From a virus, in IMG/VR virus record IMGVR_UViG_3300044712_000298, positions 1-20,861 of that record: a stretch of DNA of 20,861 bases; one strand, 5' to 3'. Positions 6,655 to 11,246 of this stretch are shown here, piece by piece. The position numbers and the translations under genes are program-made. The notes under the pieces were generated by a model. It ran no database searches. It had not been told where the DNA came from and saw nothing but the letters and a program-made list of their open reading frames with translations. The number at the start of each line of letters is the position of its first letter. Within the stretch, counting starts at the first letter, position 1.

Positions 6655-6854
6655 CCTAACTCCTCTTTATCTAACCAACTGGCAACAATCTCATCAATGT
6701 CTTCACTGTACTCATCAATCATACCTGACTCAATGATACGCTTGGTTATGTCGCACACGTTCCAACGTGACTCTGCTCGTGGCTTGTCACCAAGTATATC
6801 ACCAATCTGCCACGCTACCTCTGTGGCAATCTCTAATTTTAGATAGTCGTTCAT
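6651..6854 (-). CDS. 67-aa hypothetical protein
   Basis: A strong AGGAGG stands before ATG 6854. The product begins MNDYLKLEIATEVAWQIGDI and later has WNVCDITKRIIESGMIDEYS and DEIVASWLDKEE. It appears to be all-helical. The 'helix, gap, W-V-DITKRII' spacing resembles small phage proteins of unknown role. It overlaps the next gene by 4 bp. Confidence 0.72.
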   Translation of the reverse strand: MNDYLKLEIATEVAWQIGDILGDKPRAESRWNVCDITKRIIESGMIDEYSEDIDEIVASWLDKEELG

Positions 6855-6855
6855 G

Positions 6856-7026
6856 CTACCTCCTAAAAATGTAGTCAACTAAATCATCATCAAGGTCATA
6901 AAACACGTTGCCAAAGAAGGCGTAGTTCCTGCCCTTGAATGTGAATGCACTTGGTGCTACCACTGTCGTGCCATCGTCCAACGTGTATCGCATCTCACGT
7001 TGCGTTCTTTGCATTGTAACTCGCAT
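6856..7026 (-). CDS. 56-aa hypothetical protein
   Basis: An easily missed gene: ATG 7026 overlaps the preceding stop (TGATG) and has GAGGAG 8 nt upstream. The product reads MRVTMQRTQREMRYTLDDGT, then TVVAPSAFTFKGRNYAFFGN and VFYDLDDDLVDYIFRR. This is a run of beta-strands (a small barrel or sheet) ending in a short acidic helix. The following gene's ribosome site overlaps its final arginine codons. The function is unknown. Confidence 0.65.
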   Translation of the reverse strand: MRVTMQRTQREMRYTLDDGTTVVAPSAFTFKGRNYAFFGNVFYDLDDDLVDYIFRR

Positions 7027-7244
7027 CAGTTCCACTCCTCATCGTAATCATAATCGTCATCAACCTCAAACAAAATGATGCCGTTGTTCACCGCATCCAC
7101 ATCGTCCATGGTTGAGCCATCTTCAAGCGTGTAGTCCTCACCCCACTGCAGGTGCTGAGCGTGTGCCTGACCATTGTCATCGTAATAGTACGCACAATGC
7201 CTCCAGTTAACTTGGTCATTGTGCAGTAGTTTCATCTTGCTCAT
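7026..7244 (-). CDS. 72-aa acidic hypothetical protein
   Basis: GGAGG lies 4 nt before ATG 7244; an internal ATG nine bases on is less well placed. The sequence has aromatic beta-stretches (QVNWRHCAYYYDDNGQAH, LQWGEDYTLEDG) and ends in a very acidic tail (FEVDDDYDYDEEW). Such tails can mimic nucleic acid or bind basic proteins, but that is a general property and not evidence for a function here. Confidence 0.72.
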   Translation of the reverse strand: MSKMKLLHNDQVNWRHCAYYYDDNGQAHAQHLQWGEDYTLEDGSTMDDVDAVNNGIILFEVDDDYDYDEEWN

Positions 7245-7312
7245 AGTTCCTCCCAGTGGTCAAACACGTATATCACACCAAAGAATATAGCCAGTCCAAT
7301 AATGTAGCTCAT
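7241..7312 (-). CDS. 23-aa membrane micropeptide
   Basis: GGAGG 4 nt before ATG 7312, stop-start overlap with both neighbours (ATGA on each side), and a product with a single hydrophobic helix (MSYIIGLAIFFGVIYVFD) and a polar end (HWEEL). The tight packing and good ribosome site support translation despite the length. The role is unknown. Confidence 0.55.
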   Translation of the reverse strand: MSYIIGLAIFFGVIYVFDHWEEL

Positions 7313-7485
7313 TCGTCCTCCCACGTTCTTGAATGATACTCTTGCACAATCTCTTGGTCTAGTTGAAGTTCGTAACCTGTGCCCCTTCTCAATATGTTAA
7401 TTAAATAATCTATTGATTGTCCATCACCTAAAATGGTTTGAATGTCATCATCAATCAATCTATCAATCATTTCGTCTCTTGTCAT
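7309..7485 (-). CDS. 58-aa hypothetical protein
   Basis: AGGAGG lies 4 nt before ATG 7485. The product, MTRDEMIDRLIDDDIQTI then LGDGQSIDYLINILRRGTGY, has a short N-terminal acidic helix, a glycine turn and a second helix, ending in ELQLDQEIVQEYHS. The MTRDEMIDRLIDDD opening resembles small helical phage proteins. It overlaps the 23-aa gene by ATGA. The function is unknown. Confidence 0.65.
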   Translation of the reverse strand: MTRDEMIDRLIDDDIQTILGDGQSIDYLINILRRGTGYELQLDQEIVQEYHSRTWEDE

Positions 7486-7493
7486 ACGTCCTC

Positions 7494-7784
7494 CTATTTA
7501 ACGTGTACAAAAATAAATCTGTCTTTTAAAAACTCTGCCTGAGCTTGCTTACGTATTTGGTTTAGCTCTCGGGCAATGTCGTCACCACTGATGTCTTTCA
7601 TCCATCCTGAGCCGTACCACTGCTCTTGGTTTGGGTGATAGTCAAGCTCAATCCAGTTCTCACCCCACGATAAGCTGAAACACTTAGCACCCTGTTTTAG
7701 GTACTCAGCGATGGTACGCATAATCACTGCACGTGATGGCTTGCGGTTAAATGTAATCTCAATCGGTGTATATAGTGTGCTCAT
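7494..7784 (-). CDS. 96-aa hypothetical protein
   Basis: Starts at ATG 7784 with AGGAG about 7 nt upstream. The protein MSTLYTPIEITFNRKPSRAV opens with a strand. It then has a helix (IMRTIAEYLKQGAKC), a hydrophobic/aromatic hairpin (FSLSWGENWIELDYHP, WYGSGWMKDISGDDIA) and a C-terminal helix and strand (LNQIRKQAQAEFLKDRF). It looks like a compact alpha/beta domain with conserved-looking tryptophans. The function is not recognised. Confidence 0.75.
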   Translation of the reverse strand: MSTLYTPIEITFNRKPSRAVIMRTIAEYLKQGAKCFSLSWGENWIELDYHPNQEQWYGSGWMKDISGDDIARELNQIRKQAQAEFLKDRFIFVHVK

Positions 7785-7785
7785 A

Positions 7786-8208
7786 TTAAACTCCTGTGTA
7801 CTTGAATGGTGTATTGTAGTCGCCAATGCTCACGCCGTAGTAATACGCGGTGTCAAAGTAGTCAACCATGGCATCACTGCGGTCATAGTAATCAGCAGAA
7901 CGCATCGCCTCAAGCACCTTACCGATAATCTCTTTTGACTCACCTGTGAAGTGGTCTTGATACCAGTAAGGGTTAACTGTTGCGTACTCGTCACGCACCT
8001 TGAGGATGTCAGGCAGTTCTTTCCACGCCTCACTTTTAACTAAGGTCTCGTTGAAGTTACCAAGCAGGTCAATTGGTGCTGACTTGATGGTGCAACAAAT
8101 TTTTGAGTGGTGTTGCACTCTTAGACTGTACTTGATACCCAATGGCTTGAGTATCTTGTCTAGGTTAGCCTTGATAACTTTTTTCTTTTCTTGGTTCATG
8201 TATGCCAT
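7786..8208 (-). CDS. 140-aa conserved phage protein
   Basis: Starts at ATG 8208 (AAGGA about 9 nt upstream), some 30 bp downstream of the promoter-like repeat at 8237-8266. The N-terminus MAYMNQEKKKVIKANLDKIL is followed by KPLGIKYSLRVQHHSKICC and TIKSAPIDLLGNF, a combination I associate with a widespread phage early-gene family of unknown function. The C-terminus is aromatic and acidic (AMVDYFDTAYYYGVSIGDYN). The order 'helix, LRVxHHS, TIKSAPID' suggests a helix-strand-strand fold. No enzymatic motif is visible. Confidence 0.85.
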   Translation of the reverse strand: MAYMNQEKKKVIKANLDKILKPLGIKYSLRVQHHSKICCTIKSAPIDLLGNFNETLVKSEAWKELPDILKVRDEYATVNPYWYQDHFTGESKEIIGKVLEAMRSADYYDRSDAMVDYFDTAYYYGVSIGDYNTPFKYTGV

Positions 8209-8236
8209 GGTAGTAAATCCTTGTATTAGTTGTTCG

Positions 8237-8266
8237 TACTGTACTGGTTTTTCGGGTACACTTTTT
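8237..8266 (-). promoter_or_regulatory. 30-bp repeated promoter-like element, copy 1
   Basis: Minus-strand reading: AAAAAGTGTACCCG, then AAAAACCAG, then TACAGTA. Copies at 9442-9471 and 10407-10436 differ at only a few positions. TACAGT sits where a -10 box would be, about 30 bp before the ATG at 8208. No canonical -35 exists at 17 bp; the conserved GTGTACCC may replace it. The element overlaps the stop of the upstream gene. Confidence 0.6.
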
Positions 8267-8513
8267 AATCGCAGTCGGTTACCCAAGAGATGTCACACCC
8301 AAAATCAATGAGGGCTTTTCTGACATCCTGTGGCATATCATAGTAGCCATCATAATCAATCAGGACTAGCTGACCTGATTCGTTTTGCTCGAACCATAGC
8401 CCACCCTCACCGCCGTCCACAACGTCTTCAAAGCACCCATAGAGGTCTTTGGTGGCTAAGTGCACCTCAAAGTCACCGACGCGTGCCATCCTGTCAAAAT
8501 CATACGTGCTCAT
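8265..8513 (-). CDS. 82-aa acidic hypothetical protein
   Basis: Starts at ATG 8513 with GGAGGAG about 8 nt upstream. The product (MSTYDFDRMARVGDFEVHLA, then LYGCFEDVVDGGEGGLWFEQ, LVLIDYDGYYDMPQDVRKAL) alternates beta-strand and acidic loop and ends in a helix plus CDISWVTDCD. The FEV, LWFE and LVLIDYDG strands suggest a small beta-sheet domain. It belongs to the operon read before promoter copy 1. The function is unknown. Confidence 0.72.
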   Translation of the reverse strand: MSTYDFDRMARVGDFEVHLATKDLYGCFEDVVDGGEGGLWFEQNESGQLVLIDYDGYYDMPQDVRKALIDFGCDISWVTDCD

Positions 8514-8778
8514 GTTGTCTCTCCTCCATGCCCACCATGCCATTGATGATGTGACGCATCATGTCAACAACAATCTCACGCTTAGCCTGCTCTTCGTAGT
8601 TCTTGAGCGAGTGACCGCCTGACCATGTTGACGTGTTTGAGTACACCTCACGTATCAGGTACTGCAACGCTCTTGCATTGCTCGCACCTTCAATTTGAGA
8701 CTGCAAATAAGCCTCGTAATCACGTGCAAATTGCTTTTCCAATGCACGCACCTGTTCGTCATAATAAAAAGTGTTCAT
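8500..8778 (-). CDS. 92-aa helical hypothetical protein
   Basis: ATG at 8778 with AGGAG about 10 nt upstream. The product begins MNTFYYDEQVRALEKQFARD and is predicted to be almost entirely helical, with a middle segment REVYSNTSTWSGGHSLKNYE and an end MRHIINGMVGMEERQHEHV. It overlaps the next gene by 14 bp and the previous one by 4 bp. No family is recognised. Confidence 0.72.
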   Translation of the reverse strand: MNTFYYDEQVRALEKQFARDYEAYLQSQIEGASNARALQYLIREVYSNTSTWSGGHSLKNYEEQAKREIVVDMMRHIINGMVGMEERQHEHV

Positions 8779-9032
8779 GATTCGTATACTCCTAGTTCAC
8801 CTGCATTAATCCACTCGCTATGTAGGTCATACTTAGCAAGCACCTTGTCAATCACTGGGTTGACACCGAAGTTCCAGTCATCCCTGTAGATACCTTCGTA
8901 GTAGTCACACCACTTGTATGAATCAGGCTCTTCAGCACTGATTTGGAAACGACCATCCATGTCGTCTCTGACGTACACTGGTACACCCAGTTTTTTGAGT
9001 GCGTTGTACGCGTATCTGTATTGTTTTTTCAT
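8775..9032 (-). CDS. 85-aa hypothetical protein
   Basis: ATG at 9032, with AAAGGA at the end of the zinc-ribbon gene as ribosome site. The product is MKKQYRYAYNALKKLGVPVY, then VRDDMDGRFQISAEEPDSYK, then an aromatic stretch WCDYYEGIYRDDWNFGVNP and IDKVLAKYDLHSEW. The N-terminal helix followed by GVPVY and a G-F-I-S strand looks like a small alpha/beta protein with an acidic aromatic surface. The function is unknown. Confidence 0.75.
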   Translation of the reverse strand: MKKQYRYAYNALKKLGVPVYVRDDMDGRFQISAEEPDSYKWCDYYEGIYRDDWNFGVNPVIDKVLAKYDLHSEWINAGELGVYES

Positions 9033-9033
9033 A

Positions 9034-9201
9034 TCAGTCCTTTATGTAAAAGTGAATTGAGCCACAATTGGGGCAGAATACTGTTGCCTCATCTTCGTGG
9101 TCTGTGTCCTTCTCAGCCCAGTCCTTGCTCTCATGTTGACAGTCTAGGCACTCGTTAACTGGGTCACTGTCTAAACCCTTTACTACGTAATGGTTATTCA
9201 T
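9034..9201 (-). CDS. 55-aa zinc-ribbon protein
   Basis: A short gene with AGGAG 6 nt before ATG 9201. It carries two CxxC knuckles, C18-L-D-C21 and C43-P-N-C46, separated by an acidic stretch (EKDTDHEDEATV); the second knuckle, FCPNCGSIHF, is a classic ribbon half-site. The product likely binds one zinc ion. Small zinc-ribbon proteins in phage early regions may contact nucleic acid, RNA polymerase or host proteins; which applies here cannot be told. Its stop lies just before the next ATG. Confidence 0.78.
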   Translation of the reverse strand: MNNHYVVKGLDSDPVNECLDCQHESKDWAEKDTDHEDEATVFCPNCGSIHFYIKD

Positions 9202-9211
9202 ATCGCTCCTG

Positions 9212-9427
9212 TTAAAGGTTAGGGTTCAAGTAACGCTCATCTTTGTTCATGATGTTACTTAGGTCAAAAGGGATGATGACGATGTCATCGGTCTTGTACG
9301 TTGCCATTGCCTTGGCGTGTGCCTCAGCCATGTTCTTGGCAGTCAATGTGAATGTCACAAAGTTGTACCCTCCCACGACTGGGCTCTTAAATTCTACGTT
9401 TTGCTTAAGTATGTATCGTTTAGTCAT
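9212..9427 (-). CDS. 71-aa hypothetical protein
   Basis: AGGAGG lies 5 nt before ATG 9427 and promoter-like element copy 2 (9442-9471) stands immediately upstream, so this gene probably heads a transcript. The product MTKRYILKQNVEFKSPVVGG, then NFVTFTLTAKNMAEAHAKAM, follows the 'two strands then EA-type helix' plan seen elsewhere in this cluster. It ends IIPFDLSNIMNKDERYLNPN. The function is unknown. Confidence 0.75.
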   Translation of the reverse strand: MTKRYILKQNVEFKSPVVGGYNFVTFTLTAKNMAEAHAKAMATYKTDDIVIIPFDLSNIMNKDERYLNPNL

Positions 9428-9441
9428 AAATCCTCCTGTGT

Positions 9442-9471
9442 TACTTTACTGGTTTTTTGGGTACACTTTTT
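9442..9471 (-). promoter_or_regulatory. 30-bp repeated promoter-like element, copy 2
   Basis: Minus-strand reading: AAAAAGTGTACCCA, AAAAACCAG, TAAAGTA. TAAAGT is the presumed -10 box. The element begins 3 nt after ribozyme 1 and lies 15 bp before the ATG of the 71-aa gene, so it would restart transcription after the ribozyme array. Confidence 0.6.
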
Positions 9472-9473
9472 GT

Positions 9474-9525
9474 GGACTCATCAGCACACGCCTTACGTGT
9501 GGACTGGCTACTGCCAGTTTCGTCC
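9474..9525 (-). ncRNA. type II hammerhead ribozyme 1
   Basis: Minus-strand RNA, 5' to 3': stem II strand GGAC; core GAAA; stem III CTGGC, loop AGTA, GCCAG; UC; stem I CACACG, loop TAAGG, CGTGTG; core CTGATGA; stem II strand GTCC. Every invariant hammerhead core base is present and all stems pair without mismatch (4, 5 and 6 bp). The open helix is stem II, which defines type II. Predicted cleavage follows the C of UC, between positions 9502 and 9501. It starts 2 nt after the stop codon of the 72-aa gene and ends 3 nt before promoter element copy 2. Confidence 0.95.
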
Positions 9526-9527
9526 TG

Positions 9528-9746
9528 TTATTCAACCACATCCTCAATTACGATGCGGTGCACAAATACTGGCTTGGAGTACTTCTCTAGCCAGTACTGG
9601 CGATTCTCTTCGCTGATATCTCTGCGAGCAGTCATCTCGTTGATTTTGTCCTGCAACAATGCCTTAGCCTCTTCTAGGGTGTTGGCACGCCACTGGTCAG
9701 AGCCAAAGGTGTCTAAGCGGATGCAAATTGATTCGTATTTGTTCAT
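9528..9746 (-). CDS. 72-aa hypothetical protein between ribozymes 1 and 2
   Basis: Starts at ATG 9746 with GAGGA about 6 nt upstream. The product MNKYESICIRLDTFGSDQWR, then ANTLEEAKALLQDKINEMTA, ends YWLEKYSKPVFVHRIVIED. The plan is strand, LEEA helix with charged residues, then strand (VFVHRIVIE), again like the small 'EA-helix' phage proteins. The stop TAA is followed by CA and directly by ribozyme 1. The gene's own leader begins at the cleavage product of ribozyme 2 and includes a hairpin at 9760-9792. The function is unknown. Confidence 0.78.
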   Translation of the reverse strand: MNKYESICIRLDTFGSDQWRANTLEEAKALLQDKINEMTARRDISEENRQYWLEKYSKPVFVHRIVIEDVVE

Positions 9747-9759
9747 GGTAATCCTCATG

Positions 9760-9792
9760 GTTAGTAATAATCTTAAGTGAGTGTGTACTAAC
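9760..9792. repeat. 7-bp inverted repeat with 19-bp repeat copy 2
   Basis: GTTAGTA (9760-9766) pairs with TACTAAC (9786-9792) across a 19-nt loop, in the leader of the 72-aa gene. Positions 9774-9792 are the 19-bp sequence also found at 2771-2789. The hairpin would sit just upstream of the ribosome site in the mRNA downstream of ribozyme 2. Confidence 0.55.
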
Positions 9793-9806
9793 ATATTTGT
9801 CGCTTT

Positions 9807-9858
9807 GGACTCGTCAGTGAACGCCTCACGTTCAGACCATATCGCTATGGTTTCGTCC
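9807..9858 (-). ncRNA. type II hammerhead ribozyme 2
   Basis: Minus-strand RNA, 5' to 3': GGAC; GAAA; stem III CCATA, GNRA loop GCGA, TATGG; UC; stem I TGAACG, loop TGAGG, CGTTCA; core CTGACGA; GTCC. Same 52-nt length and same arm and loop sizes as the other two, but stems I and III have different, still fully paired, sequences. The one variable core base is C rather than U, which the hammerhead consensus allows. Predicted cleavage lies between 9835 and 9834. It starts 2 nt after the stop of the 64-aa gene. Confidence 0.95.
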
Positions 9859-9860
9859 TG

Positions 9861-10055
9861 TTAATAATCAAAGCCGATATAAACGACTGTCGTGCCCTTT
9901 AACTGTATGCCATTGCCCCACATATCTGTGGTGTCATCGCACTGGTAACGCTTGGTGTCACGATAGTATTCGTCACGTTGGTATACCTTATTGGCATCAG
10001 GCTTACGTTTGAAGTACTCGCCCTTTGGCAAGTCTTTAATCATTGCAGTTTGCAT
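9861..10055 (-). CDS. 64-aa conserved phage protein between ribozymes 2 and 3
   Basis: Starts at ATG 10055 with GAGGA about 6 nt upstream; an in-frame ATG four codons earlier lacks this spacing. The product MQTAMIKDLPKGEYFKRKPD, then ANKVYQRDEYYRDTKRYQCD and GTTVVYIGFDY, has the KDLPKGxYFKxKPxAxKVY signature that I associate with a family of small phage/prophage proteins. The fold looks like a small beta-barrel ending in VYIGF. Its molecular role is unknown to me. The stop TAA is followed by CA and ribozyme 2. Confidence 0.85.
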   Translation of the reverse strand: MQTAMIKDLPKGEYFKRKPDANKVYQRDEYYRDTKRYQCDDTTDMWGNGIQLKGTTVVYIGFDY

Positions 10056-10075
10056 GGTTGTCCTCATTGGTTATT

Positions 10076-10127
10076 AGACTCATCAGTAGGTGCATCACAC
10101 CTAGACCACATTGCTGTGGTTTCGTCT
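10076..10127 (-). ncRNA. type II hammerhead ribozyme 3
   Basis: Minus-strand RNA, 5' to 3': AGAC; GAAA; stem III CCACA, GNRA loop GCAA, TGTGG; UC; stem I TAGGTG, loop TGATG, CACCTA; core CTGATGA; GTCT. The G-C pair at the outer end of stem II in the other copies is an A-U pair here, a clean compensatory change. All helices pair fully. Predicted cleavage lies between 10104 and 10103. It starts 2 nt after the stop of the 79-aa gene. Confidence 0.95.
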
Positions 10128-10129
10128 TG

Positions 10130-10369
10130 TTATGTTCTTAGTGCTATGTTTAGGTTACGTAACGCCACCACCGCATCGTACATGGATGTGAATGGTTTGC
10201 GACCCATGCCGACTGTGTTGGTCTTGTTGTCACGTATCGTATACCCCACTGTCTCAATTGACCAGTTTGATTTGTCACTGTCTGATACGTATGGACATGC
10301 ACCATATATTGATGCGGTTGCACCGCTAACATGCACCCAACGTTTTGCATCTACGATTTGGTATCTCAT
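10130..10369 (-). CDS. 79-aa conserved phage protein, first gene of the ribozyme operon
   Basis: Starts at ATG 10369 with AGGAG 6 nt upstream. The product MRYQIVDAKRWVHVSGATAS, IYGACPYVSDSDKSNWSIET, then VGYTIRDNKTNTVGMGRKPF is a beta-rich protein with a 'VGYTI-DNKTNT-G-GRKPF' segment. I associate this pattern with small phage proteins of unknown function. It lies first after promoter element copy 3, preceded by a short leader hairpin. Its stop TAA is followed by CA and ribozyme 3. Confidence 0.82.
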   Translation of the reverse strand: MRYQIVDAKRWVHVSGATASIYGACPYVSDSDKSNWSIETVGYTIRDNKTNTVGMGRKPFTSMYDAVVALRNLNIALRT

Positions 10370-10388
10370 ATAACTCCTATTTGGTGGT

Positions 10389-10406
10389 TGAGACGTCATT
10401 GTCTCA
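10389..10406 (-). promoter_or_regulatory. leader hairpin
   Basis: TGAGAC and GTCTCA pair over a 6-nt loop between the -10-like TATAGT (10408-10413) and the ribosome site of the 79-aa gene. Depending on the exact start of transcription it would form at or near the 5' end of the mRNA. Confidence 0.4.
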
Positions 10407-10436
10407 TACTATATTGGTTTTTTGGGTACACTTTTT
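10407..10436 (-). promoter_or_regulatory. 30-bp repeated promoter-like element, copy 3
   Basis: Minus-strand reading: AAAAAGTGTACCCA, AAAAACCAA, TATAGTA. This copy has the best -10 box (TATAGT). It heads the three-gene, three-ribozyme unit and is the outermost minus-strand promoter candidate next to the central gap. Confidence 0.6.
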
Positions 10437-10672
10437 GAGCGGGCTTGCTGGGTGACTGGCAGGAGGAGGGTGTGCTAACACTATGTTAAATGCCTCCCCC
10501 ACTCTCGCACGTGCGTACAGGCTCATGGTGACGTTTAGCAATTTGCCTATGCCTACCCCTTGCCTCATTGCCGAACGCCTTATGTGGTGCGTTGTAGCGA
10601 GCACCGCTTTGGTGCACTGTTGCACTGCAACATCCCCATGTTGGTGCATGAGCAGACTGGCTAATTGCAAAT

Positions 10673-10731
10673 GAGAATGATTATCATTACGCAGTTTGCC
10701 CCCGTTGCTAATGCGAATGATTATCATTACG
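10673..10731. promoter_or_regulatory. two Fur-box-like dyads exactly 40 bp apart
   Basis: Positions 10673-10691 and 10713-10731 share AATGATTATCATTACG. Aligned with the Fur consensus 19-mer (GATAATGATAATCATTATC) they match at 15 and 14 positions. The core AATGAT-T-ATCATT is a perfect dyad. GCAAAT/ATTTGC-type words surround both. They could be host Fur sites or iterons for a phage protein. Confidence 0.5.
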
Positions 10732-10761
10732 CAAATTGCCCGAGTAGCCTATCTGTTATAT

Positions 10762-10789
10762 GTCTTATATCTTATGTCATATATAAGAC
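10762..10789. repeat. 9-bp inverted repeat
   Basis: GTCTTATAT (10762-10770) and ATATAAGAC (10781-10789) are exact inverted copies with a 10-nt spacer. It is AT-rich, so it could melt easily or act as a binding site; it is not followed by a T-run. Confidence 0.6.
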
Positions 10790-10796
10790 TGAGCCT

Positions 10797-10815
10797 ATGC
10801 ACCATATTGGTGCAT
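10797..10815. repeat. 8-bp inverted repeat (tight hairpin)
   Basis: ATGCACCA and TGGTGCAT flank a 3-nt loop. Part of the stem (TTGGTGCATGAGC) recurs about 155 bp to the left near 10651. The function is unknown. Confidence 0.6.
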
Positions 10816-10847
10816 GAGCCTCGGTGGTGTTGGGGCGTCGCGACTAT

Positions 10848-10863
10848 GTTAGTAAGTACTAAC
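10848..10863. repeat. GTTAGTA/TACTAAC palindrome
   Basis: GTTAGTA-AG-TACTAAC is a near-perfect palindrome. The same half-sites form the hairpin at 9760-9792, and a related word (GTTAGTGAGTACC) follows at about 10895, so this is a recurring motif in the genome and may be a protein-binding site. Confidence 0.5.
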
Positions 10864-10879
10864 TCACCTATATGTCAGT

Positions 10880-10933
10880 GAGCCCTCACATACATGTTAG
10901 TGAGTACCCACTTCGGCATAGGGGGGCTTTTTT
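10880..10933 (+). terminator. weak candidate terminator
   Basis: AGCCC (10880) can pair with the G-run ending GGGCT (about 10921-10926), which is followed by six Ts. The loop is long and no gene reads into it from the left, so it might end a small RNA or block transcription from leaking rightward. Confidence 0.3.
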
Positions 10934-11141
10934 ATTTGCCATCACCCCTTTTAGGTGTCTCTGCAGCGGGGCGCGGTGGCCCCATGCTAGAATGACAGTT
11001 TGTATAATTTTTTATTTTTTTTATTTTTTTTGTAGTATGTCTATGAGTTGTATAGAGATGAGGCTGAAACGCGGTTAAAGTTTCTGTACATCCTGGCAAA
11101 TAGATTCCCTTATTTATCAATTGCTTAGAAGGATAATTGCC

Positions 11142-11246
11142 AGGGTATCCACCCTATCCAGGGTCTAAACACACTTCCAGGTATATTATTTTAATCTCTC
11201 TCTCTCTCTCTAAAAGAAAAAATCAAATTAACCATGGATACCCTGT
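11142..11246. promoter_or_regulatory. bipartite dyad element, copy 2
   Basis: AGGGTATCCACCCTATCCA and GGGTCT at 11142-11166 parallel the left half-site at 2651-2675. The right half-site (11231-11246) is the exact reverse complement of the 16 bases ACAGGGTATCCATGGT at 2649-2664. Between them lies AT-rich DNA with a short TC repeat. Conserved half-site order, orientation and spacing with different inner sequence indicate selection on the protein-contact ends. Confidence 0.7.
11195..11210. repeat. (TC)8 microsatellite
   Basis: Eight TC dinucleotides followed by TAAAAG, within the second bipartite element. This gives a purine-rich opposite strand and a slippage-prone spacer. Confidence 0.85.

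Noticed and set aside
9474-9525. Reading the intergenic stem-loops as rho-independent terminators
   Set aside because: No T-run follows on the minus strand, and the single-stranded bases match the hammerhead core exactly in all three copies.
10404-10727. 107-codon minus-strand frame in the central gap
   Set aside because: It runs through promoter element copy 3 and both Fur-like dyads, has no ribosome site, and its composition (many His, Ala, Pro clusters) does not look like the neighbouring genes.
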